Below are positions 42,961 to 54,038 of a stretch of DNA of 64,000 nt, one piece after another. The stretch is taken from positions 5,027,001 through 5,091,000 of the forward strand of contig OU015567.1 in assembly GCA_907165135.1 (NCBI GenBank), read 5' to 3'. How positions within the stretch are numbered: position 1 is the first letter of the stretch; the number at the start of each line of letters is the position of its first letter. The notes below the pieces were generated by a model that saw only the letters and a program-made list of their open reading frames with translations, was not told where the DNA came from and did not search any database. A program made the position numbers and the translations under genes. The DNA is from Oikopleura dioica (Eukaryota > Chordata > Appendicularia > Copelata > Oikopleuridae).

Positions 42961-44739
42961 ATGGTACCCCCAAATTTAGAAATAGAATATAAAATATATC
43001 GCCTTAAAATTTACGGTATTCCAAATGCTCTTATTTCTCAAATGAAAGCCCGGTATAAAATTGATTCGAAAGGAAATTCTCGACGTGGACTCTTTGAATA
43101 CTTTTATAATATCCATAATGAAAATCAAGAAATCCCACCTCACCTGTTAGCGTGTCCCTTTTATTTGAAATACAAAAATAAGGGTAAACCTTATGAAAAT
43201 CTGTTCTTAGCTCTTGCTTTTCCCAACAATAATCAAGTCAAAAATAATCTTGATGATCAAACTCTGTTAACATATGATGAGCTTTTTGAAATGGCTCAGG
43301 AACAAATGAGTGAAATACCAGTTTTCGACCCTAAAAGCATACAATGTAATGAGGAAAATGTCGAAGATTTGTTAGTTTTTCTTTACAAACGGTTCGTGAT
43401 TGATGGAAAATCAATTTCAAATTATCAATTTACGAAATCCGACGAGATTTTTGATCCATCTCAGAAAATGATAAAAATAAATTATGCAGGAGACTGGAAT
43501 TCCACTGTCGCTAATATTAAATTGAATGACAAAATTCACTCTTCGGAATTTCAGAGAGTTTGGGATCTCGAGAATGAAAAATTAGCTGAAAGCTCAAGGG
43601 TCGAAGAAGAGCAGCAAGCCGATATTTCGAATAATATAAATATCCTTAGTGAGACGGAGGAAAACTCTGATTCTGAGACATCAGAAATCTTAGGTATAAA
43701 ACATGGTTCTGGATCCCGTAGAGGTAAAACTGTGCCCGAAAAAGTGGTGTTAGTTAATAATTTGGAGAAATCAGACGATATGAAAATGGGCCAAATCAGA
43801 AAATTTACGGAAAAAGATGACACTGATGGGCTGCTTTTGTGGGCTGAAAATCAAATTTTTAGTTTAAAATTGCAGTTCTCAAATAGAACCTTACCTGATG
43901 AAATGCTTATCGGTTATTTAATTAGCAAAATTGAAGCAAAATTTGTTGCAGATGAAATTTCCACGAACTTGCAAAAATTAAATGAAAGAGGGATAGTATT
44001 AACAATAAAACGGTTCATGGACGTTCTAGAAAAAATAACGAGCAAGAACGATGAGCAAATAATGAGGGAAGTGGAGCTTATAGAGTTCGATCCGGATAAA
44101 GAAACGGTCGATGGATTCTATCGACGACTTCTGCGGAAAATCCGCGCGTCAAAAATTTTTAAAGGGGACGGGGGGACCAAATTTTGTGAGCTTCATTTCC
44201 GGAAGAAGGTGTTGAAAGATGACGGTTTGTTTCAAATTTTATCCATGAATTATGTGTGCACGGAGCTAATTGAGTTCACCGAAGGTTTTTTGAGCCAAAG
44301 AAGGTTAGCAAACTTGAACAACATCGAGACCGGGAAATTTGATGGTGAGAGCAATGAATTTTATGACACCGACCAAGATCAATGGCATTCCGGAGGTTAT
44401 AATAATAACAACTTTGATAGCTTTGAAGGTCAAGTCAATCATCTTACTCCGGAAGGTCACCGGAATCAACATCGGATGGCCCCAGATAATAACGATAATT
44501 ACGGGCAAGATCAAAGAGCGGACTTTAATTATCAGCCGCTCCCAGAGTCAGAAAGAATTCCGAATACTCTGCATAATTATTACAACACTCTTGAGCAAGA
44601 ACCCCCTGGTTATACTATAAAACGATGCTTCTATTGCGGTAGCCGATTCCATCTTATAAGGTTTTGTCCAGATCTTCCGGATCGTGAAGAAGAAAATGAA
44701 AATGACGAAAATAAATTACATTTAAACGAAAAATTTTGA
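42961..44739 (+). CDS. Gag-like protein of the LTR element
   Basis: Open frame of 592 codons starting 25 bp after the left LTR. The C-terminal part has a zinc knuckle, CFYCGSRFHLIRFC (C-x2-C-x4-H-x4-C, about residues 559-572), typical of nucleocapsid domains. An acidic, helical central region (about residues 290-450: LKLQFSNRTLPDEMLIGYLI, EKITSKNDEQIMREVEL) resembles capsid-type domains. A Gln/Asn/Pro-rich linker precedes the knuckle. There is no frameshift or readthrough continuation into pol. It would bind and package the element RNA. The N-terminal 200 residues are not recognised. Confidence 0.85.
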   Translation: MVPPNLEIEYKIYRLKIYGIPNALISQMKARYKIDSKGNSRRGLFEYFYNIHNENQEIPPHLLACPFYLKYKNKGKPYENLFLALAFPNNNQVKNNLDDQTLLTYDELFEMAQEQMSEIPVFDPKSIQCNEENVEDLLVFLYKRFVIDGKSISNYQFTKSDEIFDPSQKMIKINYAGDWNSTVANIKLNDKIHSSEFQRVWDLENEKLAESSRVEEEQQADISNNINILSETEENSDSETSEILGIKHGSGSRRGKTVPEKVVLVNNLEKSDDMKMGQIRKFTEKDDTDGLLLWAENQIFSLKLQFSNRTLPDEMLIGYLISKIEAKFVADEISTNLQKLNERGIVLTIKRFMDVLEKITSKNDEQIMREVELIEFDPDKETVDGFYRRLLRKIRASKIFKGDGGTKFCELHFRKKVLKDDGLFQILSMNYVCTELIEFTEGFLSQRRLANLNNIETGKFDGESNEFYDTDQDQWHSGGYNNNNFDSFEGQVNHLTPEGHRNQHRMAPDNNDNYGQDQRADFNYQPLPESERIPNTLHNYYNTLEQEPPGYTIKRCFYCGSRFHLIRFCPDLPDREEENENDENKLHLNEKF

Positions 44740-46567
44740 AAAAAAAAGGAAGCACTGGTGGATTGAATTTTTATATTTTAATTTTGATAGAAATGAATTG
44801 AATAAAAACAGAGTTAAAAAACAATCATAATGGAATTGATTGTTATTAAAAAAAAGGTGTAATAATAATATTTTAATGAAAATGAGAAAATATTGGTTGT
44901 AATTTTCAATGACAAATAAGGGAATTTTAGAAATTTATATTCTTTTTGAAAATATAAAATACGGGGCCCAAAGTAGTGATTATTTTGAAAAAGAATTTTT
45001 ATATGGACAAAATTTCCGTAAAACGTTGTATATAGCTGACGAGCTGAATAACTGATTTTAACCCCGACCAAAATTTATCTTTTTCAAAGCCGGCTTAGGA
45101 TTATGTAGAAAAGGAAGAAAAAGGGAAATAAATTATGTCGACAAGGTTGAAAATGAGAAAAACAAAGTTATATTCGCGCAACAAAATAAGAGTTGGCGTT
45201 TACTATCAGAAGCCAAGGAATGGCTGGGAAAAAGTGTAAAGATGCTATCAACATGAAATTTGATGAAGAAGTTTGAGCCAAAGTGGGCCATAAAATAGAA
45301 AAGAAAAATTTTTTGTCAACATGAGAGTTGACCTAAGTCGTTTTAGCCAAGGAGGGCTTCTTATTTTTAGTTACTTACGAAAACATGAAAGCTGATTTTA
45401 TTTGTTAAAGCCAAGAAGGTTAAGAAAAGAGGATAAAGATTAATAATTTTTTAAAAAGAATTCGATGACATAAATTTTAAAATCCGCCAGTCCTTGCAAT
45501 TTTTGCTAAAAATTGAATTTAAATAGATATAAAAGATAAATTTTTGGACATAAAATTTCCAAACTTCATACGACAAATAAAACTTGATCGTCGTAGAACC
45601 ATTGATCTATAATAAATGATGCTAACGTTCAACAAATAAAGAGCGTCAAAACTTTAGTCAGATTTTGATACTTAGCGCTTAGTATTAATTATTCGATTAT
45701 TAATAAATTTTTGACCCTGTTATATTTATGTCGGTATAACAGTGTTGTAGAAAAAAAAATCGTACATATTTAGTCATAATTTGGTAAATCGACATCACTT
45801 GCGACTGTTTATCAGTAATTAATTCCTGACATTGAATCACTATCCAATCGCTTTAAATCTGTATATTTTCTATTCCTGTTATTTACAACCAACCCAAACT
45901 AATTAAAAGTTAAAAAAAAAAATGAATTGAATCTTATCATGAATTTTTATTAGTTTGCGATAAAAACTGCTTCAATCAATTGTCGAATTTAAATTTTGAA
46001 AGAAAAAAAAAATGAAAAATAACTTAAAAAAAATAAATAAAAGATAAGGAGATCTTTCCTTCACAAAAAAAATCCATTCTAACTGTAAAATTGTTATTAT
46101 CAATAGTTTTAACATATATACGTTTAATTTTCGTATCTTTAGTTATTATATTACTCTGCTTATTTTTCCCAAATAATACTTAATTTCGTGAAAAAAAAAC
46201 CAAAAAAAAAATAATAATAATTCTACTGTTTCTTTTAATTTTTCTGCAATTCAACGGACCAATTTTTTCTGTTTTTATCAAATTCATATTTTTCTGTTTA
46301 TCTCGAGAAGCAATCATTAACTGTTAAGAAAAAATCATAAATAAGCTTTCTGTTTTTTTATACTGTTTATTATTTAGCTGAACCTATCTTTGCTCAACAA
46401 AAAAATATCTTCTTGAGGGTGGGAATCAAATAATCAAAAGAAGTCAAAACAATATGACCAATCATTACATCAAAAGCCAACAAGCGAAAATTTTATCAAG
46501 TCATCAAAACAAAAACAAAAACGATTACGGCGACATTCACTCAACAAAAATCAATGAGGGGGAAGGA
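44740..46567. other. Non-coding internal region of the LTR element
   Basis: AT-rich (many A and T runs), with no frame longer than about 85 codons on either strand and no polymerase motif. It presumably supplies length or packaging sequence; no pol remnant recognised. Confidence 0.6.
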
Positions 46568-46881
46568 TAGAGATTGTCGGAAATGCTGAATACGGACTTA
46601 TGCCGGCGCATCGGCGCACACGAGCAAATATCGTAAACGACCCTCTCCGCGAATCCTCGGCACAACTCGACACTCTGACTTTTGACACTCTGACTTTTGA
46701 CACTCTGAAACTGAGACACTCAAAAGAGACTCCTTTTGATACACTCCACCCTTTGATACACTCAACCTAAATACAATCAACTGTAAACTAAATCGTGTTC
46801 GACTATGATTAGGCTTAAACAACCAGAGTAGCATTAGGCAACGCCGCCCGGCCATATATCCAGTAAATCAGACTATTTCTA
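46568..46881 (+). repeat. 3' LTR
   Basis: 314 bp, identical to the 5' LTR apart from one base. Preceded by the polypurine tract. Confidence 0.92.
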
Positions 46882-47404
46882 GACTCATTACTAATTAGTC
46901 ATTATTTATGAGTCAAAATATAATTTATTACTCATAATTTTGGCTCATCCTTTTATCGTGAAAACTCATTTTGAAAATCAGCTTATTTGTGAAAGAAAAG
47001 AAACAGGCGAAAGTTTTTGCGAAATATTTTGCGCTAGAATCGCGATTTTCTCGGAGAACAAGTCGAAGGCCTCTTCCATCAGCTCTTCTTCATTTTCTGC
47101 CATCAGAATATTTTTTCCAAAAATTTCGGTCTCTTGAATCGAAAATTTGAAGAATTCGGTCGCGATTGCGTACGCTTAGTAAATATTAAAAGTCGAGATT
47201 TCGCTAAACAACGCGAATTACCGTCATGGAAGCACGCCAAAAATCACAAAAGCCGACCACTTTGTTCGAGTCGTAATTGATGATTAAATGACTTTAGGAA
47301 GCTCATAGGAAGCAATTTTCTTTACAGTCATTTTTTCTAGCGCAAATATTGACACGAAAGAAATTTGATTTTTTTCTCGTTGATTTGAGATTTATTTAAA
47401 TAAT
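46882..47404. other. Intergenic DNA between LTR element and transporter
   Basis: Begins with the right half of the TGAGTCA(T/A) array. On the minus strand a 40-codon frame (ATG at 47103: MAENEEELMEEAFDLFSEKI) has coding-like composition, but its context is unsupported. Confidence 0.3.
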
Positions 47405-50400
47405 TTAAAAGTCAGTGACACTTTCTTTGTCAAAAGCTTCGTTTTTCTCGCCGACTTTTTCATCAAGCTCATTTGGTGGCTCCTCGTCGAACTCCGACGG
47501 ATCGACGTATTCGTAGTAAAAGATGGCGAGGAGGATGAAAACGGTGGTAGAACTGGCCATAATGGCGGAAAGAATGAAATATTCGCCACTTTGGGTCGGG
47601 TGCAATTTGAGTTCGACGAGGAAAATGTCGATGATGTTTCCGAGACAGGTGGTTAGCAGCCAAAAGCTCTAGAAAATTGAGTCGAAAGGAAAGAGGGAAA
47701 GAAAGGGGTCCAACCTGAACGACGGATTTCATCGACTTTGGCGCCTGAGTATACGCAAATTCTAGACCAGTTACAGAGTTCATTACTTCTCCCGCAGTAA
47801 TGACAATGTACTGCGGCAACAATAAGAAGATATTGACGTCATTTGCATTCGATTCAAGACCAACTCGGACTTCGCATTTCCCATTGCCGGTTTGGACAGC
47901 CATGAAGCTCCAAATAGAGCCAGTTCCATAAGGAAATTCGGAATTGAATGGGCTAGTTTCATGATAGGGCCAGTTGTTTGCGTCCCAGAAATCAGAGACG
48001 CATGAGAATTCTTTCTGCAGCTCCAATTCTTCATCCGTGATGTCTGAAAAGAATAAGGGCCCCTTATTTTCCTTGTTTCTTACCATCATCAATGGGGTCC
48101 TTCATAAAATAAGCCTTTATCTGAAAATTTCCTCGATCAAATTCGGTGCTCTCATCCTCCTTGCTAAATGGACTGATGGTCTTGTCGACCACCATTCGTT
48201 TCTCCGACCCATCAGATTTATCAACCAGATGATATCGTAGATAATACCCGCTTGGATTCAGCAAAACCGCTCTAACTCGCATCGACCCGGATTTTTCCTT
48301 TGGGCTGACGTACTAAAATTTTCGGCTGAAATCAAGGAAGACTCAAGGAAAGAATTTTACCCAAAGATATTCGTATTTCGACTCGTTTTTGTAGACCATA
48401 AAGCTATTGATTGTTTCATGCTCGATTTCATCAAGAGAAATATCGAAGTCGAATTTGCCCGGGGCGTTTATTTTGAGAACCTCATTTTTTGGCAAATCGT
48501 CTCTTTTCAATCGGTTTTGAAATTTAATTTTCGAAAATTCAGCAAAAATATTTTTCAAATTCGATTCCTGATTTTTGCATGAGTTTCAGTCCGGAACTCT
48601 TCAATATTCGGCTTTACTGAATACCCGCCAACTGGGTACTCGTCTCCGAGAAAGTCCCAATAGCTCGAGGAAACGGTGAAGTCAGCATCAGCTAGGCCAT
48701 TCATAACGCGAAGAGAGTTCTGAGTCTTGTAATCAGGAATAGGAGTGAGTCCGTCATCGATCGCCAGTTGGACGAATCCCGCGACTAGGAAAGCCAAGGC
48801 GGTTGTGAGCTAAAAACTGGATGAAAACTGTGAATCATTTGACCCGAAAGTCCGTAAATCCATCTGGAAACTCACCTGGCCAGCACTCATTCTTCGCAAA
48901 GACGTCATTTTGAAGCCACACCATTCTATCGCTGGATAGACGCAGTATTGAAAAAGTGGCAAGAAGGCGAGAATCATGATTGGATTCATAATCTGCATCT
49001 GATCGGGTCGAATCTTTGCGTTTCCAACCCATCCATTCGTCTGAGTCGCTGAGAGGGTCCAGCGAGATCCTTGCATGGAAAAGAGCGCCCAGAAGAAGGG
49101 CAGGGGAATGTACATGACGATGATTGGCAGGACGGATTTGTACTCCTTCATTTGCTTTTCCGTGTATTGCGATTTATCACCACATGGGCAGACCGCCGCT
49201 TTTTCAGGGCTTTTCAAAATTTCCAAAGAAAATCCAAAATTATTCCAAAAATTCCAAACAAATTCAACTAAATTCCAAAAAATCCCGAAAAAATCGAGAA
49301 AATTCCAATAAATTCCAAAAAATTTCAAAAAATTTCAAAAAATTCCAAAAAATTCCGAAAAAAATTCCGAAAAAATCCCAAAAAATCCCAAAAAAATCGA
49401 AAAAATTCCAATTAATTCCATAAAATTCCAAAAAATTCCAAAAGATTCCGAAAAAAAATCGAAAAAAAATTCCAAAAATTTCAAAAAAAAAAGTTTTTCA
49501 CATGAAAATGAAAAGCCCTTGCATATAAACTGCCCAAAAACATTTCCCTTACTCGGCTTGATAATGTACTTCTTGCTTCCAGCGACGAAGGCAATAATAG
49601 CCACGAACATCAAGCAAGCTGGGACGACAAAAGCGATGGCATAGCAATCGGCTCGGTCAAAGCACTGAAGCTCTCGGAGAATCGGAGATACGAAGGTCGA
49701 CATGAGCGAGCCAGCATTGATCGAGGCGTAAAAAAGGGAGAAGAAGCCGGAAAGTTGTTCTTTTCCCTTTTTCGTGTCCTCGAAAAAATTGTCAAAAAAT
49801 GCCGTTTTTCCGGTCTTACCTTGAATTGATCACCACCAAGGGCCGCCACGCAAGGCTTGATGCCTCCAGTTCCCATTGCGACTGTGATGAGAGCACAGAT
49901 CGCTAGAATCGTGTTGGTATTATTTGGTGAATTATCATCGCCGAAAGGAACCGCGCTTACAGTCATCATCACCATTCCAGCGAGATAGACGATGGAGAGG
50001 TTCAGGATCGTCCAGAATTTACCGAGGCAAGAGTCTGCAATGATCCCACCAATGAGGGGGAAGAAGTAGCACATGGCGATGTAGGAGTGGTAGATGATTG
50101 TCGACTCATCCTTTCTTTTGGCTTTTTTTACCCAAAAATGATTTTTTGACCAAAAAAATGAACATTATTTGACAAAAAAAATTTTTTTCGACCAAAAAAA
50201 AATAACATTTTTTTACCAAAAAAAAATTTTCTTCGACCGAAAAATGATTTTTGACAGAAAAAAACGAATTTTTTCGACCGAAAAAAATTATTTTTTAATT
50301 TAAAAATCGTATTAATCGGCAAATCAAAATTAAGCCTGGTCCTTCGAGAAACCAAGAAAATAAGTCAAAAAGATGATCAAAATACTTCGCATTCCATAAT

Positions 50401-50542
50401 ACGCATATCGTTCGCAAAACTCGTTGCCAATGATGAAAAACACATGGTAGGGATAAGGAGTGTTTTCCTCGAGATCTAATGAAAATGATCAGGAAAGAAA
50501 AACGGGGAAATTGGTACCTTCCAAATACTCTGACTCTGGCAT
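47405..50542 (-). CDS. proton-coupled oligopeptide transporter (SLC15/POT family)
   Basis: Minus strand, ten exons in phase: 50542-50518, 50475-50342, 50110-49820, 49778-49502, 49198-48876, 48809-48618, 48567-48361, 48312-48084, 48043-47715 and 47668-47405, giving 756 residues, a usual PEPT length. Family motifs: the N-terminal NEFCERYAYYGMR, the loop GGIIADSCLGK, GTGGIKPCVAALGGDQF, FYASINAGSL, and the second-half YIPLPFFWALFSMQGSRW followed by LQPDQMQ-like IRPDQMQIMNP. It imports di- and tripeptides with protons across the plasma membrane; the large extracellular loop lies between the two halves of the fold. The intron at 50111-50341 starts GACCAG (GA-AG). The intron 49199-49501 is full of AATTCC repeats. 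The assigned donor there is the least certain junction. Confidence 0.88.
49199..49501. repeat. AATTCCAAAAA minisatellite filling a transporter intron
   Basis: About 25 imperfect copies of an 11-12 bp AATTCC(A/G)AAAAA unit occupy most of the intron. Confidence 0.8.
50128..50300. repeat. Imperfect tandem repeat in transporter intron
   Basis: Repeated GACCAAAAAAAATGA-like units within the GA-AG intron. Confidence 0.6.
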
Positions 50543-50969
50543 TTGAAAAACGTACCCGGAGAATGAGATACAAATAGAAATCTGTCTACTTATTTGAACG
50601 GTTAAATTAAACAAATACTTTTTGGAGGACTTGGACGGACTCCCCTTTCTTGAGAATATTTTTGAGAACTCGGCGATTTTTGAAATAAATTCTCAATAAG
50701 GTACATAATCAACAACCTTCATTTATGTTCTGACAAAGGAATAACCAGCCATATTCTCAAAACAACTCAAGAATTTATCTGTTATTTGAGAATATTTTCT
50801 TCATCAAACGATCGAAATAATTAGCATTTGATCCATTTTCCACGGGGCGTTGTTTACTCGAATTTGAATATGTTTTACATATCTGGCTATATAGAAAGCT
50901 ATCTTCCCGACTAAATTCTCATCTCTGAATAACGATGGAGAAACTGGAACTCAAAGAAAACTTTTTTTT

Positions 50970-51498
50970 TTATTTCGGAATTCTGACAGAAAGAGCAGCA
51001 AAACTCTCGCCAAAGCGAAACTTGTATCCAGGCACGTGACCGCCATATGCAGGCAGGGCTCCTCGACGGAAGTTAAGGGTCGTTTTCGTTCGTTTTAGTT
51101 TTTGCTCGACCATTGCATCGAGATTCCAGGGATCAATCGGCTTGTCTTTTTTCTGAAGAAAAAATTGATGGTGATTTTATATTTTTCTCACCTCATATTT
51201 CGGAATATTATATTTTTCGCCTTCGAATCGATAAGTATATTCAGTCTTCATTGGAGGCAAATTTCCCATCGACTGTGACCTCAGCGAATTCAAATTATTC
51301 GATGACGTTTCTGATGGCATTCCTCTTCGTGCTTTTTGAACCAAGGGGTGACTAAAAACAATGCTGTTGGGGGCAATATTATTCAGAATCGTCAAGGAAA
51401 GAAAATCCTTCTCGCACCAGTCTGTTGGGCCCTGGCCTGGAAGATGTCGATCTACGGGGTAAAACTGTGAATCGACCTCATGGAAGAAGACGCCTTGG
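50970..51498 (-). CDS. ciliary microtubule-inner-protein-like (CIMIP2/FAM166-type), 5' end unresolved
   Basis: Minus strand, exons 51498-51192 and 51152-50970, about 163 residues to the stop. The C-terminal motif AYGGHVPGYKFRFGESF matches the repeated GYxGHxP..F..G..F signature of the DUF2475/FAM166 family, which binds inside axonemal doublet microtubules. Before it comes a Pro/Tyr segment (NIPKYE) and a basic stretch (KLKRTKTTLNFRRG). The exon at 51498 starts after a TTGCTAG acceptor, so an upstream exon with the start codon exists but was not found. Confidence 0.6.
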
Positions 51499-52608
51499 CT
51501 AGCAAGCAGAGGGGAAAAATCATGTTGATTGAAAGAGAGGATTTATGGATGTGGGTGACGCAATTTCGGAATTATCATAAAAATAACACGAATAGAATTT
51601 TAAATAAGAAAAAGAATAAGAATTTGAAATTTTGATTATCATATTTGTTTTCCTTAGAGTGGGTTTTGCTGAGCTTAGCAGATATTTTGATTATTGAGCT
51701 GAACTGAGCATAGCTGAGCACTGCTCAGTGAGCAGACCTTTTTCGAAAGCTGTTGAGCTGAGCTGAATTTGAGCAGACACAATTTTGAGCGGGACTGAGC
51801 TGTGCTGTGCAGGCCATTTGAAATATTGACCTGAGCTGAGCTGAGCGACTGCTTAGCTCATTGAGCTAGCTCAGCGCACTTAGCCCACAAAATTAGCAAT
51901 TTTGGGCTACATTCTTGAGCTCGCTCCGATAGGATTCGCTTGGATTACTATCCCTTCTCTTTTTGTTCGTAGATAGAAAATCCGTTTATTCTGTACTTAC
52001 TCGAATATAGTTCCCCTATATGAAGGTTGAAAGCCCCCAAATCCTGACTTCTTTCTCGATTCACTCGGCATTTTCGTAAAAAAAAAGCTAGAAAATGAAA
52101 GACCTTCTCTCTTTTTTGTGCTTGTTTAGGGAAGAGGATAATGGAGTGGTGTTGGAGAGACAATGGGTTAAACTTAAAACGACTTTCGAAACTGGTCGAT
52201 TAGCAGCGTTGGCCGGGCAACACAAGCAGAAGATGATAAATGTAAATAGGACCCAGTCAAAATGATAAATGTTTGTAATTTCCAAAAAATGTTATTCGGC
52301 AAATACAACTGGCAAACATTAATCTCGGTGTTGATTTATTGGGAAGACTGACTTTTTTTCAGCTTATTATTTTATCTAAATGATTTATTATCAGAAATAA
52401 CAGAAATGCACAGAAAAATAAGCAGTTTTCTTTGATGAATAAAAATTTCGAAAATTTCGAGAATTTCGAGAACTTTGAGAATTTCGAGAACTTCGAAAAT
52501 GTTGAGAATTTCGAGAATTTCGAGAATTTCGAAAATTTCGAGAGTTTCGAGATTTTCTAAATTTTGAAAATTTCGAGAATTTCGAGAATTTTGAAAAACA
52601 CAAAAATA
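51499..52608. other. Repeat-rich intergenic DNA
   Basis: GAGCTGAGC-type repeats at about 51660-51880, then AT-rich DNA, then a tandem GAATTTCGA array (52445-52600). No gene recognised. Confidence 0.6.
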
Positions 52609-53230
52609 TCATGAATGGCAGCTAACAAAGCTAGCACAGCGGCAGGTTTTGACGATCATCTCATTTTGAAAAACGAAGCCATTTGATTCAAAATCCAACG
52701 TCTCCATTTTTGACGGAAAGCAGCCTTGGTTGATGTCCGATCCTCTAGAAAAGAACATGAATATCGAGATTGGGAGAGTAAAACTTACAATGGATTCTGA
52801 AAGGCCATACAGTGTCCTCGGCAGCTGCCGATGTCGATGAGTTTTGAACCGTCGTAGTTTTTCAGGAAGATGCCAAATTGTCGCCCAAGAAGCTAAATTT
52901 TGAGTTAGATAAAAGAAAGAAAGAAGAGAACATAAATAAGAGCAATTCTTTCTAGAGACTAACATTAGCGTCCATGTAAAGTGGCACCCTTTGACAGGGC
53001 ATTTTGCACATTTGATGATGTCCCCTAAAGAGCAAATTCGACCGTCTCCCTCTTGACAGATGATTTGGAGTTATCAAGGGAGTAGCATCTGGATTTTCAT
53101 AGCAAATCCTCGGAATGACTTTTTGATCGATTCCGGCGCGCTCGCTACAGGCCCGGATTTTTTCGATAATTTGAAGGTCAGCTATTTGTGTCGAGACGGA
53201 AATTTGAATTAAAACCAGCGGAAGAAACAT
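52609..53230 (-). CDS. secreted cystine-knot-like protein (168 residues)
   Basis: Minus strand, exons 53230-52964, 52892-52789 and 52744-52609, all in phase. It has a signal peptide (MFLPLVLIQISVSTQIA). Cysteines in the second half follow a cystine-knot hormone-like order: IDIGSCRGHC, then NQGCFPSK, then KTCRCASFVSC at the end. The spacing C-x3-C ... C-x-P ... C-x-C-x5-C recalls the bursicon/DAN/CTCK group, but a specific family cannot be fixed. A basic stretch (SRGRRSN) could be a processing site. If correct, it is a secreted signalling ligand or antagonist. The last codon is followed by the GAATTTCGA array. Confidence 0.65.
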
Positions 53231-54038
53231 TCTTTCTTTTGATGAATTTTGTTTTGGATGGATTTTTGATAAACTCAAGCGAGTTTATATTCGATCTCGC
53301 GATGATTTTTATAGCGCCCTCTCTTTGGAGATCAACGAGAATTTGAGCCATGTCTGGGCTCTCTGATCCTAACGGGACTCGGTTGAATCAATTCTTTGGT
53401 AGAAGCAAGGTGTTACTATAAACATAATTATATTGCACTAGACACAGTGTAGACATTGACTAGACGAACTCCTGCTTGCTTGCTTTTGCAATGATCAATT
53501 CTCATTTATGTTCATTTATGTCAACTTTAAATTTTTTTGAATAAATTATCCGAAAAATTTTGCGTGGAAATTTTCAACCAATCAGAAGCCTGAATTCTGT
53601 TTACCGGCCAATAAAAAGGTGAGTAGACACCCACGAAAAATTTGTCGAGATTTTTTGTCGGTTCGTCACGCCACCCCCCCCCCCTTTTTTTGCTTGAGAA
53701 AATGTCATGCTAGTTATATGGTCGATCATCGACCGTCGATGAGACAAGGCTGAGACTGAAAAGCCGGGCTCCAATGCTATGGACGAGACGGGGATACTTT
53801 CGCATCAAAACGAAACGAAAGGAAACTCAGCTCCTTTCGCCAGGCTGTAGACAGGAGCCAGGGGGAGGACTCCTGATCCTGGGAAAAGTTTCCACTGCTG
53901 CTCGACCATGCTGTGACCTTTCTCCTCTCAGCCTATTTATGGAAAGACGGATATATTCTCCGGAACAAGCTTGATCCTGGATTGGAAAGCGAAAATATTT
54001 TTTATGTTATTTATTCAAATATTGGAAGACAGGAATGT
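53231..54038. other. Intergenic DNA with a family 1 element
   Basis: Contains the element at 53547 and unassigned GC-richer DNA (53700-53950). No gene recognised. Confidence 0.4.
53547..53661. mobile_element. Short TIR element, family 1, copy
   Basis: Left AAAATTTTGCGTGGAAATTT; right CCACGAAAAATTTGTCGAG before GTCGG; core CCAATCAGAAGCCTGAATT..GGCCAAT. Confidence 0.65.

Larger units (their letters stand above)
42622..46881 (+). mobile_element. Complete non-autonomous gag-only LTR retrotransposon
   Basis: A 4,260-bp element with direct LTRs at 42622-42936 and 46568-46881 that differ by a single base (one A in a run). It is flanked by the 4-bp duplication GACT (42618-42621 and 46882-46885). 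Two bases after the left LTR is a primer-binding-site-like TGGTGACTTCGT (42939-42950). Just before the right LTR is a polypurine tract (GAGGGGGAAGGA, about 46556-46567). The only long frame is gag-like (42961-44739). Bases 44740-46567 are AT-rich with no protease, reverse transcriptase or integrase frame, so the element must rely on enzymes made elsewhere. It is probably a Ty3/gypsy-type relative (inferred). The near-identical LTRs mean a recent insertion. Confidence 0.9.

Noticed and set aside
42622-46881. A viral or CRISPR-like explanation for the direct repeats
   Set aside because: Two long direct repeats with PBS, polypurine tract and target duplication are LTRs; there are no spaced short repeats.
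49071-49423. Plus-strand Lys/Pro/Ser-rich frames over the transporter
   Set aside because: They are shadows of the minus-strand transporter exon and its AATTCC repeat intron.
52440-52600. Coding frame over the GAATTTCGA array
   Set aside because: Ser/Arg/Asn/Phe peptide repeats come from a simple tandem repeat; the gene stop at 52609 precedes it.
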